A DNA stretch of 32,473 bases from Cytophagaceae bacterium (GTDB lineage: Bacteria > Bacteroidota > Bacteroidia > Cytophagales > UBA9547). The notes beneath the pieces are model-generated. The model saw only the letters and a program-made list of their open reading frames with translations. It was not told the DNA's origin and made no database searches. Of this stretch, positions 1 to 5,845 are shown one piece after another. The stretch is from positions 1 through 32,473 of the forward strand of contig JAIYAU010000001.1 of NCBI GenBank assembly GCA_027488865.1. The letters are read 5' to 3'. Position numbers and translations under genes: made by a program. Position 1 is the first letter of the stretch, and every line of letters starts with the position of its first letter.

Positions 1-140
1 TCTAACTTCTTTTGCAATCCAGTCGAGTCATTTTTTGTCTGACTGTCATTTTCCAAGTCTGCCTTCTTTTGATTTTCTTGGCAAGATGATAGTGTTAAAA
101 TTAGCGTTAGGAGTATAATTAAATTTTTCAATTCTTTCAT
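1..140 (-). CDS. Lipoprotein, N-terminal part only (cut by window edge)
   Basis: The first 46 codons of a minus-strand gene run off the left edge. The start ATG is at 138-140. The peptide opens MKELKNLIILLTLILTLSSC, a short basic N-region, a hydrophobic core and a lipobox (LSSC), so Cys20 should be lipidated by the signal peptidase II pathway. The residues after it (QENQKKADLENDSQ...) are polar and look like a flexible tether. No domain is visible in the available part, so the function is unknown. It is on the same strand as the cassette genes to its right but is separated from them by a 439-bp gene-free stretch. Confidence 0.7.
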   Translation of the reverse strand, partial: MKELKNLIILLTLILTLSSCQENQKKADLENDSQTKNDSTGLQKKL

Positions 141-207
141 TTTAATTTGTGTGTCGTCTAAAATAGCCACCAATCGAGTCACGCAAAGGAATTTCACCCC
201 TATTTCC

Positions 208-230
208 TCGGTAGGTGTCCCACCTACCGA
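208..230. repeat. Perfect 10-bp inverted repeat (hairpin)
   Basis: TCGGTAGGTG (208-217) and CACCTACCGA (221-230) are exact reverse complements around a 3-base loop. No T-tract follows on either strand, so it is not a standard intrinsic terminator. It lies about 70 bp upstream of the lipoprotein start on the minus strand. It could be an mRNA 5' hairpin, an operator, or a leftover of a mobile palindrome. Confidence 0.6.
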
Positions 231-297
231 AAATTACTAAGACATAACAATTTTAATCTAAATTTCTCATAACTCCAACTTATCTAAGAGAGAAAGT

Positions 298-405
298 ATT
301 TGGTCAATTCGTTTGGTGCTTATGTGGGTGTAAATTGTCTGAATCTTGATTTACAGGATTAAATGATTTACAGGATTTTCCCCACAAGTTATTCAGAAAT
401 CTTAT
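298..405. repeat. Dispersed intergenic repeat, left copy
   Basis: This stretch aligns by eye with about 5244-5385 in the same orientation. Shared blocks are ATTTGGTCAA...TTTG(G/A)TGCTTAT.TGG, then AATTGTCT.AA.C..GATTTA..GGATTAAA, then GGC.TTTGGTG. Inside it the unit GATTTACAGGATT occurs twice in tandem (348-360 and 365-377). From memory, elements with an AATTGTCTGAATC...GATTTACAGGATT theme are common between genes in Bacteroidota; I cannot verify that here. Together the two copies bracket the minus-strand cassette-like region. Confidence 0.55.
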
Positions 406-420
406 GGCTTTTGGTGGACC

Positions 421-556
421 GTCACCTGCAACTTTCTCTTACTCAACAAAAATATATCAGCACTTGTTTCAAACGATATTGGACTGCAACTTTCGGAACA
501 AAAGTTCCTAAAACGTTTTGGGTACGAAAGTGAACTTCCGCACCAGAGGTGGCTGC
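421..556 (-). repeat. Possible decayed attC-like element (Z)
   Basis: The position (just past the 3' end of the 580-1092 gene), the length (about 136 bp) and the end sequence GAGGTGGCTGCCC match the clearer elements to the right, whose ends read GTGTTATGTGCTGCCC and GATGTTAAGTGCAGCC. The left end CACCTGCAAC is only loosely like CCTAAC, and the arms pair poorly. If it is an element of this class, it has lost its core boxes. Confidence 0.25.
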
Positions 557-579
557 CCTTTTTTTGTTATTTCCAGTTC

Positions 580-1092
580 TCATATCTTAGACAAGGAAAC
601 GAGTTTTAATGAGTTAATATAGTCAGTATCAAATTCAATTACTCTCACAGATCCTGATTTGAATTTTATCTCACCGTCCCATTTTCCTTTTGTGTTTAAG
701 TTTTCTATCGTCAATTCTTTTCCATCAATTGATTTCAGTCTCCCCAAATAGCAAGCTTTGTCCGACTTGGTGTAAAACTGAAATACACTGTGATTATTTG
801 TCAAATATTTTAAAATTGTTTCTAAATCAGTTAATGGAATAATTTCTTTGTCAGTCGGTTGTAACCCTTTTAAGTTAATGACTTTCTCTATCCATTTTTC
901 TTCTGAGTCTCTGTGAAAACCGTCAATATTCTTGTGTTTAAAGATTATGTAACCGTCAATAACGTAGTCAACTGGATTGTATTTCATTAAAGTCCAGTCG
1001 TCATTATAGTCAATCACGTATCCACGAATCACGTCTTTTCTATCGGTAAACTTAACCGAAACCAACTCTCTGATATATTTTTTCTTTGTCAT
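580..1092 (-). CDS. Hypothetical protein with two Sm/SH3-like repeats
   Basis: This is a 170-residue soluble protein with no signal peptide. I do not recognise a named family. Residues about 11-72 and 103-164 look like two copies of one beta-rich unit. Both have a leading strand (VSVKFTDR / FQFYTKSD), then G-x-(V/L)-x-x-(I/Y)-(D/N)-x-x-x-(L/W)-T, then DG.I.FK (DGYIIFK / DGEIKFK) and a hydrophobic last strand. That pattern suggests two small barrels of Sm or SH3 type, which often bind RNA or peptides; this is inference. The ATG at 1090-1092 is 30 bp from the end of attC-like element A, and the TGA stop is followed by possible element Z. The gene therefore reads as the last cassette of the array. 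Confidence 0.6.
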   Translation of the reverse strand: MTKKKYIRELVSVKFTDRKDVIRGYVIDYNDDWTLMKYNPVDYVIDGYIIFKHKNIDGFHRDSEEKWIEKVINLKGLQPTDKEIIPLTDLETILKYLTNNHSVFQFYTKSDKACYLGRLKSIDGKELTIENLNTKGKWDGEIKFKSGSVRVIEFDTDYINSLKLVSLSKI

Positions 1093-1121
1093 TTGTTGTC
1101 GCTTTGGTGTTTGCTAGGGTT

Positions 1122-1258
1122 GCCTCTAACGCAGCGTGCTTCTGAAATTTGGGGATTAACGAAGGCGAAAATCTCCACCGAAGTGAACTGAATAAAGGCA
1201 AGTGAACTATCCCAAACCATTAAGCCCGAAAATGAGTGAATACTGTGGTAGCGGCTGG
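1122..1258 (-). repeat. attC-like element A
   Basis: This imperfect palindrome of about 137 bp runs from GCCTCTAAC (1122-1130) to a degenerate GTGGTAGCGGC (1245-1255). Read on the minus strand it ends GTTAGAGGCAACCC, resembling the GTTRRRY box of integron attC sites. The outer arms pair imperfectly: TTC...ATTTGGGGATTAA on the left matches the reverse complement of TTAAGCCCGAAAATGAGTGAA on the right. Its central part (CACCGAAGTGAACTGAATAA and onward) is nearly identical to elements B and C. It lies between two minus-strand genes. Confidence 0.6.
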
Positions 1259-1292
1259 CAATGTTTTGTCCAAATATCATTGTTCTTATTTT

Positions 1293-1808
1293 TTATATTC
1301 CTCGTACCTTGATTAGATACGCTTCTAAGTCTGTCCATATTTGCGTGTAAATTTCATTAAGTTCATCTTCGTGTTTTTCCAATTCTTCAAGTAAGTCTTC
1401 TTCTTTAAAGAATTGTCCTGTTGTGATAATTGAATATTCATGAAGGTGCTCAGTTCCCTGTAAAAATCTGTCACGCATTTTTACAGGTGTCATTCCGTAT
1501 TTATTTAAGGTATCTAATACTCCTTGTAAACAATTCGCAAGATTTGTACTATCGATTATTTTTAGGCTGTCTAATGTATTTTCAAAATTATAAGTAGAAG
1601 AATTTGTCAAAAGTGTGGCAAGGCCTTGCATTTGAAATTCAGTGTCAAATTGGATAAGATAAGCAGAAATATAAAAATAGTCAGGTATTCCCACTTTCTT
1701 TGGTTCGTCTATTAAGTAGATGTTGTCATCTTCCCACAACTCAATAGAAAGCTTTTCAATAAAATCATACGAAGATAATTGATTTGAATTGTCAAGTGTT
1801 ATTTTCAT
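1293..1808 (-). CDS. DUF4375 (DMP19-like) protein, probable
   Basis: This is a 171-residue acidic, soluble protein without signal peptide or membrane segment. The stretch YLIQFDTEFQMQGLATLL, followed by a T/N-rich segment and LDSLKIIDSTNLANCLQGVLD, matches the layout of the DUF4375/DMP19-like family (an N-terminal helix, a G-x-x-x-(Y/F/L) core, then an xALxxIGA-like helix). That family has no established bacterial role that I can state with confidence. The assignment is by pattern recall and could be wrong. The gene lies between elements B and A on the cassette strand, starting 63 bp after B and ending 35 bp before A. Confidence 0.55.
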   Translation of the reverse strand: MKITLDNSNQLSSYDFIEKLSIELWEDDNIYLIDEPKKVGIPDYFYISAYLIQFDTEFQMQGLATLLTNSSTYNFENTLDSLKIIDSTNLANCLQGVLDTLNKYGMTPVKMRDRFLQGTEHLHEYSIITTGQFFKEEDLLEELEKHEDELNEIYTQIWTDLEAYLIKVRGI

Positions 1809-1870
1809 TTGTCTATGTCTAAAAGTCGGATAAATTCTATCAGGTCGGTTTCTATTTTGGTTGTCAATAT

Positions 1871-1999
1871 CGCTAGGTATTTACGCTTTTTTCAGGATTA
1901 ACGAAGCCGCCACTATCCACCGAAGTGAACCGAATAAAGGCGAGTGAACTAGCCCAAACCATGAAGCCCGAAAATGAGTACATACTGTGTTAGGTGCTG
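1871..1999 (-). repeat. attC-like element B
   Basis: This palindrome of about 129 bp ends on the right with GTTAGGTGC (1989-1997), which on the minus strand is GCACCTAAC, an exact RYYYAAC-type box (ACCTAAC). The left end (CGCTAGGTATTTACG) has lost its CTAAC box. The core 1917-1981 is nearly identical to elements A and C. The arms TATTTACGCTTTTTTCAGGATTAACG and the reverse complement of the right arm, which begins TATGTACTCATTTTCGGG, pair imperfectly. The TAA stop of the HAD gene (1990-1992) lies inside the box. Confidence 0.65.
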
Positions 2000-2442
2000 T
2001 AGCTTTTTACTCGTTGTAAAATCATCTTACTCCAATTTACGTCTTTCTCGTCAATTATAATTGTCTTAAAGTTATATTTTTCTCCTTCCATTTCAACTCC
2101 TTTTGAATCGTCAACATGTAAGTTAATGTCGAATTCGTTTGGATATTTAGATGGTTTTATTTGCATATATTTAAGTCTGTTTAAATGTGTTTGTTGATTT
2201 ATTGCAAACTCAACATTAAATCCATTTAGCAAGAATGTTAGTCTTATTTGAAATCTTGTACGATAAGAAGTCGTGTAAATCCCAACTTTATGATTATTGC
2301 TTCTCAGTTCATTAAAAAGTTCAATTGTCCCTTTTCTAATTTTTTCTAAACCAAAAATGCGGTGTACTAGAGTTTGTCGTTCCGTCTCAAAAGTCTTAGT
2401 ACCTGGAATAATTGTATCATCTAAATCGAAGGATATTTTCAT
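1990..2442 (-). CDS. Small HAD-superfamily hydrolase
   Basis: This is a 150-residue haloacid-dehalogenase-fold protein, probably a phosphatase of unknown substrate. Motif I is FDLDDT (residues 5-10), with Asp6 the expected nucleophile and Asp8 the acid/base. Motif II is the Thr of IYTTS (about residues 55-59). The acidic motif IV is HVDDS (about residues 109-113), which holds Mg2+. A clear cap domain is lacking, as in small C0-type HAD enzymes. The motif-III lysine is not certain, though several lysines precede motif IV. Its TAA stop is within the terminal box of attC-like element B, and its ATG is about 26 bp from element C. The gene plus B thus has the shape of an integron cassette. Confidence 0.75.
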   Translation of the reverse strand: MKISFDLDDTIIPGTKTFETERQTLVHRIFGLEKIRKGTIELFNELRSNNHKVGIYTTSYRTRFQIRLTFLLNGFNVEFAINQQTHLNRLKYMQIKPSKYPNEFDINLHVDDSKGVEMEGEKYNFKTIIIDEKDVNWSKMILQRVKSYST

Positions 2443-2465
2443 GTTTACTCTGTCAATTTATGCTA

Positions 2466-2606
2466 TTGCCCCTAACGCATGGTATCTACGCATTTTTCTG
2501 TATTAATGAAGACGGCTGTATCCACCGAAGTGAACTGAATAAAGGCGAGTGAACTAGCCCAAACCATGAAGCCCGAAAATGAGTAAATATTGTGTTATGT
2601 GCTGCC
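2466..2606 (-). repeat. attC-like element C
   Basis: This palindrome of about 138 bp runs from GCCCCTAACG (2468-2477) to GTTATGTGC (2594-2602). On the minus strand it runs GCACATAAC...GTTAGGGGC. The arms match well after reverse complementing: TAACGCA..GTATCTACGCATTTTTC against TAACACAATATTTACTCATTTTC. The core is almost identical to that of A and B. It separates the HAD gene from the secreted esterase gene. Confidence 0.65.
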
Positions 2607-2621
2607 CTTTTTTTCTGCATA

Positions 2622-3752
2622 TCATTCTTTAATTAATTTAATTATAGTGCTGTCTACTTTCAGGAAGTATAGACCGTTTGTCAAATATGAAAAATCGGTT
2701 TGGTCTATTTTTGACCCTGTCCAGATTATCTGTCCAATTGAATTTAATAAAATGTAGTTTTCCAAACCTGTTGTATTTGCGAATTTGATTTTGTCAGTGA
2801 AAGGATTGGGATAAACTTTGAAGTTTACCTTTTCGGGAATATTATTAATTCCTGTTGTCAAACAAGTAGTAGTATAGTTCTGAAAGAATTGCCACATTAA
2901 ATATGTTGCACTAAACTGATTGCTTACTGTTACCCCTCCTGTAGCAAATCCTCCAGGCCATGAGTGTTCTCCGTCATAACTCACATACTGTTCTATAACC
3001 GAGTTACAGGAACAATTTGAATATTTAAAGTGGTCGTATTGGCTGACATTGTGATTTAATGTATCTTTCAATACCATGCAATTGTAATTTGAACTGATTA
3101 TATTGAACATACTATCTTGAGGTGGGAAATAAGTCCCTGTAGTCCCAACGGTTATTCCACCAAAATACTTTACATTTTGGTCTAAATACGAATGGAAACT
3201 TATAATTGGAATAGCTCTCGACGGATTCCAAGGAAAATACATTAAATCACCTGCTACCGGAGCAATTGCAGCGAATCTGGGTGTCAATTGATTTGCTAGT
3301 CGGTAACAGAGCAATGAACCATTTGAAAATCCAGTTGCATAAACACGTGTTGTGTCAATCGGTAGTGTTGTAAATAGTTTATTTAATAAGGAATTTACAA
3401 AACCAACATCGTCAATATTTAGTTTAGTTGCAGGGGCACAACAGCCACCTGCATTCCAAGTTCTATTACCTGCAACCTTAACGCCTTCAGGGTAAACCAC
3501 TATAAAGCTTGATGTGTCTGCCTTTTGCGATAAACCTGATTGATATTGAATGGATTGATAACCCAAAGGACTTCCTCCGTGAAATGCCAAAACTAATGGA
3601 TAGTTTGTCGAAACATTATAGCCAGTAGGAAGATGAGTTAAAAATGTCCGCCAGCGTCCACCAACATAAATACTGTCGTAAACATTTGTTTGTCCGAATG
3701 AGAGATTGCTCAATAAAAGAAGCAACGTTATTTGAAATAATATTTTCTTCAT
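2622..3752 (-). CDS. T9SS-secreted PHB-depolymerase / feruloyl-esterase-like hydrolase
   Basis: Read from the ATG at 3750-3752, this is 376 residues. It has a signal peptide (MKKILFQITLLLLLSNLSFG, then Q21), an alpha/beta-hydrolase domain of the LpqC/PHB depolymerase (CE1-related) type, and a C-terminal T9SS sorting domain (VYPNPFTDKIKF at about 313-324, ending LYFLKVDSTIIKLIKE). The likely catalytic triad is Ser143 in GFSNG, Asp191 and His263 (DGEHSWPGG). FHGG (57-60) should form the oxyanion region, and Cys104-Cys105 may form disulfides. The substrate is a polyester or feruloyl/acetyl ester and cannot be narrowed. The same frame is open back to an ATG at 3795-3797, but that codon lies inside element D and would put 15 residues before the signal peptide. 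The gene sits as a cassette between elements D and C. Confidence 0.8.
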   Translation of the reverse strand: MKKILFQITLLLLLSNLSFGQTNVYDSIYVGGRWRTFLTHLPTGYNVSTNYPLVLAFHGGSPLGYQSIQYQSGLSQKADTSSFIVVYPEGVKVAGNRTWNAGGCCAPATKLNIDDVGFVNSLLNKLFTTLPIDTTRVYATGFSNGSLLCYRLANQLTPRFAAIAPVAGDLMYFPWNPSRAIPIISFHSYLDQNVKYFGGITVGTTGTYFPPQDSMFNIISSNYNCMVLKDTLNHNVSQYDHFKYSNCSCNSVIEQYVSYDGEHSWPGGFATGGVTVSNQFSATYLMWQFFQNYTTTCLTTGINNIPEKVNFKVYPNPFTDKIKFANTTGLENYILLNSIGQIIWTGSKIDQTDFSYLTNGLYFLKVDSTIIKLIKE

Positions 3753-3794
3753 AATTGTAAGATAACTGAATTGTTTTTGAGTTGTCATAGGTTT

Positions 3795-3927
3795 CACATA
3801 ACGAACAGGTGTTTGAGAAAACCAGGGAGTTAAAACCAGTTCTGTATCACCCGAAATAATGTTGGTGACACGCCTAAACTTGCACCAACCAACACAGCCC
3901 TAGTTTGCTTAAACACTGTGTTAGCAC
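3795..3927 (-). repeat. attC-like element D
   Basis: This imperfect palindrome of about 133 bp runs from CACATAACG (3795-3803) to GTTAGCAC (3920-3927). The arms TAACGAACAGGTGTTTGAG and the reverse complement of the right arm, TAACACAGTGTTTAAG, pair well and continue through AAAC.AGGG. The centre contains a second hairpin (GTTGGTG...CACCAAC). The core sequence is unrelated to A-C, so only architecture and end boxes are shared, as expected for attC sites of different cassettes. Confidence 0.6.
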
Positions 3928-3933
3928 TAGTAC

Positions 3934-4404
3934 TTATATTTTCCCTGTCAAACATGCGTCATAAACTCTCAATACTCTCTCTCCAATTATTTCTTTATCT
4001 GCATAAAACGAAACACTGGACATTACAGTTAATTCGCTGTCTTTTTTAGGAAAACCTTCAATTTCAATAATCAAATTATACTCATTAGCGCTGGCAATTG
4101 AAATAAAAATATACTCTTGTTCAAAAGCTTTAACTGATTTGGATTTACTATGCTTATACGCTGGCCAGTCTGTCAACTTACTGTCTCTAAGGTTAGTATC
4201 ATTTAAAGTAAATAAATTCATACACTCCATTATTTCTGTACCTAAGTCAAGATTGCTGATCATACTTTCTTTTGTCCTACAAATCTCTTGTTCATAAATA
4301 ACCCCAGCCTTATTAATATGTCGTGGGACTATAATAATCTGTTTATGTTTATCAGAAATATAAACTGAGGCTCGTTTGGCAAATTTCTTTTTTTTGAATA
4401 GCAT
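3934..4404 (-). CDS. Contact-dependent-inhibition immunity-like protein (tentative)
   Basis: This is a 156-residue soluble protein with a basic start (MLFKKKKFAKR) and no signal peptide. The pattern LG.EI (about residue 54), DWPAYKHSKSKSVKAFEQEY (about 79-98), IEIEGFPKKDSE and a C-terminal IIGERVLRVYDAC resembles families annotated as CdiI-like immunity proteins, which bind and block the toxin tail of a matching effector. I recall this from pattern only, and other small adaptor roles remain possible. No toxin gene is next to it, so if it is an immunity protein it is an orphan. The stop is 7 bp from the end of element D, and the ATG is about 19 bp from element E. Confidence 0.45.
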   Translation of the reverse strand: MLFKKKKFAKRASVYISDKHKQIIIVPRHINKAGVIYEQEICRTKESMISNLDLGTEIMECMNLFTLNDTNLRDSKLTDWPAYKHSKSKSVKAFEQEYIFISIASANEYNLIIEIEGFPKKDSELTVMSSVSFYADKEIIGERVLRVYDACLTGKI

Positions 4405-4422
4405 CAGTAATTTTAAGTATTA

Positions 4423-4556
4423 TTGCTAACGATACATATTTATGAATTTTTGCGATTTAGGAGAGCAAAAGCATCACCCGTAACCAAGATAGGCAGAAAA
4501 ATAAACTCACCAAACAAATAACCCGCAAAATTCATAAATATGATGTTAAGTGCAGC
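4423..4556 (-). repeat. attC-like element E
   Basis: This is the cleanest palindrome of the series, about 134 bp. It runs from TTGCTAACG (4423-4431) to GTTAAGTGCAGCC (4545-4557). The arms include a perfect 15-bp inverted repeat, ATATTTATGAATTTT (4436-4450) with AAAATTCATAAATAT (4527-4541), extended by GCG/CGC and TAAC/GTTA. Minus-strand ACTTAAC fits RYYYAAC exactly. About 70 bp of unpaired centre lies between the arms. The stop of the broken gene 4546-4775 lies in the box. Confidence 0.7.
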
Positions 4557-4775
4557 CTTTCTTTGTTTTTATCCAGAGTTGTTTTTCGGTAAAGTTTGAT
4601 AAACACTCCTCACTTAGGATGAATTATATGTCTCAAAATCCAAACTGATTAAATGCCACTCAATAATCTCTCCTTTTTTGTCCACATGAATAGCAACATT
4701 TGTTTGTCGTCAACTTACTCCTATCCATTTTCTAAATGCATTGTCTATAATCGTGTTTTTTAGAGTATTGTCATT
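4546..4775 (-). pseudogene. Broken cassette gene (two frames, internal stop)
   Basis: On the minus strand one frame reads NDNTLKNTIIDNAFRKWIGVS, a TGA (4710-4712), then RQTNVAIHVDKKGEIIEW and about 12 more residues to a TAA. The next frame takes over at about 4622 with ILSEECLSNFTEKQLWIKT and ends KKGCT-TAA at 4546-4548, inside the terminal box of element E. The residue composition is protein-like in both frames, so this looks like the C-terminal part of a gene disrupted by a stop and a frameshift. I do not recognise the family. Upstream it meets a TAG (4776-4778) and the gene 4803-5027. A sequencing error is the alternative explanation. Confidence 0.45.
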
Positions 4776-4802
4776 CTAGTTGCTATTCAGCTGATATTTT
4801 AT

Positions 4803-5027
4803 TTATGTTGGTCCATTTGAAGTGATCCACATCAGATATAGTGTTAATGCGATCAGAAATGCCAATACAAATCCCCAAATAGGTGAAATAGTTATTCCGC
4901 CTCCCTTTTTAAATCTTACCGTAACAAAGTTGTATAAGTCAATAATTACGACAAAAATTAATAACGATCCAATGAAGAAAAATAATAAAAATAATGGGAA
5001 TACCATTCCCGCTTGTAGAAGTATCAT
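4803..5027 (-). CDS. Small two-helix membrane protein
   Basis: This 74-residue hydrophobic peptide has two predicted membrane spans: about 5-33 (GMVFPLFLLFFFIGSLLIFV and onward) and about 49-68 (PIWGFVLAFLIALTLYLMW). They are joined by a short basic loop containing RFKKGGG, which should face the cytoplasm. No family is recognised. It is preferred over the overlapping plus-strand frame (4822-5085) because of its coherent membrane topology and because it shares the strand of its neighbours. It is followed by the broken gene within the same cassette-like unit. Upstream (minus direction) lies the single half-site at 5104-5112. Confidence 0.5.
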   Translation of the reverse strand: MILLQAGMVFPLFLLFFFIGSLLIFVVIIDLYNFVTVRFKKGGGITISPIWGFVLAFLIALTLYLMWITSNGPT

Positions 5028-5103
5028 TTATGCTATATGTCTGAGATCTCTGTCAATAGTCATTGGTTTGTCTATGGCAATTTAGCTGTTTTTACGCAAG
5101 GTT

Positions 5104-5130
5104 GCACCTAACGTTTGTGTTTACATAATT
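5104..5130 (-). repeat. Single attC/attI-like half-site (F)
   Basis: GCACCTAACG (5104-5113) is the same box as at the ends of the palindromes. On the minus strand it reads CGTTAGGTGCAACC, and GTTAGGT fits GTTRRRY exactly. I could not find a convincing partner arm in the next 250 bp; a GTTAAAC at about 5310 is the only candidate. It therefore looks like the head of the array: either the last half of a decayed attC or an attI-type simple site, without an integrase next to it. Confidence 0.4.
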
Positions 5131-5243
5131 GCGTAAATATCCGCTATATGCGTAATTGGCCTTTAATTTAATATTTAGATTTATTAAACAAGTTTACTCT
5201 TAATTTCCTAAAAATCCAATTGATCCTTATTAGAATTGATTTG

Positions 5244-5385
5244 GTCAAATCCTTTGATGCTTATTTGGAATTAATTTTATGAAGTTTATTGCTTAATTGG
5301 CCTTGCACATAGTTAAACTCCCAATTGTCTTAACCAAGATTTAGGGATTAAAGGGTTGGCATAATTCGGCCTTTGGTGCGAAGCT
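5244..5385. repeat. Dispersed intergenic repeat, right copy
   Basis: This stretch matches the left copy (about 298-405) in the same orientation. GATTTGGTCAAATCCTTTG, then TGCTTATTTGG, then AATTGTCTTAACCAAGATTT, GGGATTAAA and GGCCTTTGGTG follow in the same order as their counterparts on the left. Spacing has drifted, with about 35 extra bases in the middle of the right copy. The match was made by eye. Confidence 0.5.
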
Positions 5386-5430
5386 TTTTAATATTGAGCG
5401 CAATTTAAAATTTTAATCTCTAAGAATTGT

Positions 5431-5490
5431 CCTATTGTATGGTTATCGAATGATGCTTGGAGGATCATTGGATGATAACCGTAGGATAGG
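5431..5490. repeat. Long imperfect hairpin
   Basis: CCTATTGTATGGTTATCG..AATGAT on the left pairs with ATCATTGGATGATAACCGTAGGATAGG on the right around a 9-base loop (GCTTGGAGG). Two mismatches and a 3-base bulge interrupt about 24 pairs. No T-run follows, so it is not a simple terminator. It may be a REP/MITE-like palindrome or a structured RNA element between the cassette region and the ligase gene. Confidence 0.6.
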
Positions 5491-5837
5491 CTGCATTTTG
5501 AGGTTTTGAATTATACTTTTTATACACTTTTTGCAATCGGAAATCTTTCTTTAATCTAATTCTTTTCAATAATCAACTGTAGCAAACTTCTTTTCAATTA
5601 TTCACATGACTTAATTTTTCGTTTATTGAAATCTGAAAAACGAAACGAATAATCTTTATTTGGGAATTAATAGTTTAAGTCAACCGTTGTATTTAAAACC
5701 AAATTGAGACTTGGTAACAAAACAAGAAGTGAAATGCTAAACGGGTTAAATCGTAGTTGGTCCAAATTTATCCATTAAAATAATTTTTCAAAAAAGTACT
5801 ATTTAGATTCAATATCAAAAAATCAATGGCATTTTTA

Positions 5838-5845
5838 TAACTTTG
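5838..5845 (+). promoter_or_regulatory. Bacteroidota -7 element upstream of the ligase fusion
   Basis: TAACTTTG fits TAnnTTTG exactly and lies 44 bp before the ATG, giving a 5' leader of roughly 35 nt. No good TTTG -33 box is visible at the right distance. Confidence 0.4.

Larger units (their letters stand above)
141..579. other. Gene-free stretch with repeats
   Basis: No credible coding sequence is visible in these 439 bp. They contain a 10-bp perfect hairpin (208-230), one copy of a dispersed Bacteroidota-type intergenic repeat with an internal tandem unit (about 298-405), two direct copies of CTGCAACTTTC (426-436 and 484-494), a short GGAAC/GTTCC hairpin near 495-508, and a possible decayed attC-like element (about 421-556). 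Confidence 0.5.

Noticed and set aside
208-230. Hairpin as an intrinsic terminator
   Set aside because: The stem is perfect but neither side is followed by a T-run, and it lies upstream of the nearest gene, not after one.
1089-1280. 63-residue minus-strand open frame
   Set aside because: It runs through attC-like element A; the reading is explained by the repeat and the same core occurs in B and C without being coding.
2297-2506. Plus-strand open frame opposite the HAD gene
   Set aside because: The HAD gene has clear motifs on the other strand; this frame has no family features.
3753-3797. N-terminal extension of the secreted esterase (upstream ATG at 3797)
   Set aside because: It would place 15 polar residues before a complete signal peptide and the ATG lies inside element D.
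4822-5085. Plus-strand 87-residue open frame opposite the small membrane gene
   Set aside because: It is on the opposite strand to all neighbours and has an Asn/Lys-rich unstructured composition; the minus-strand frame has coherent membrane helices.
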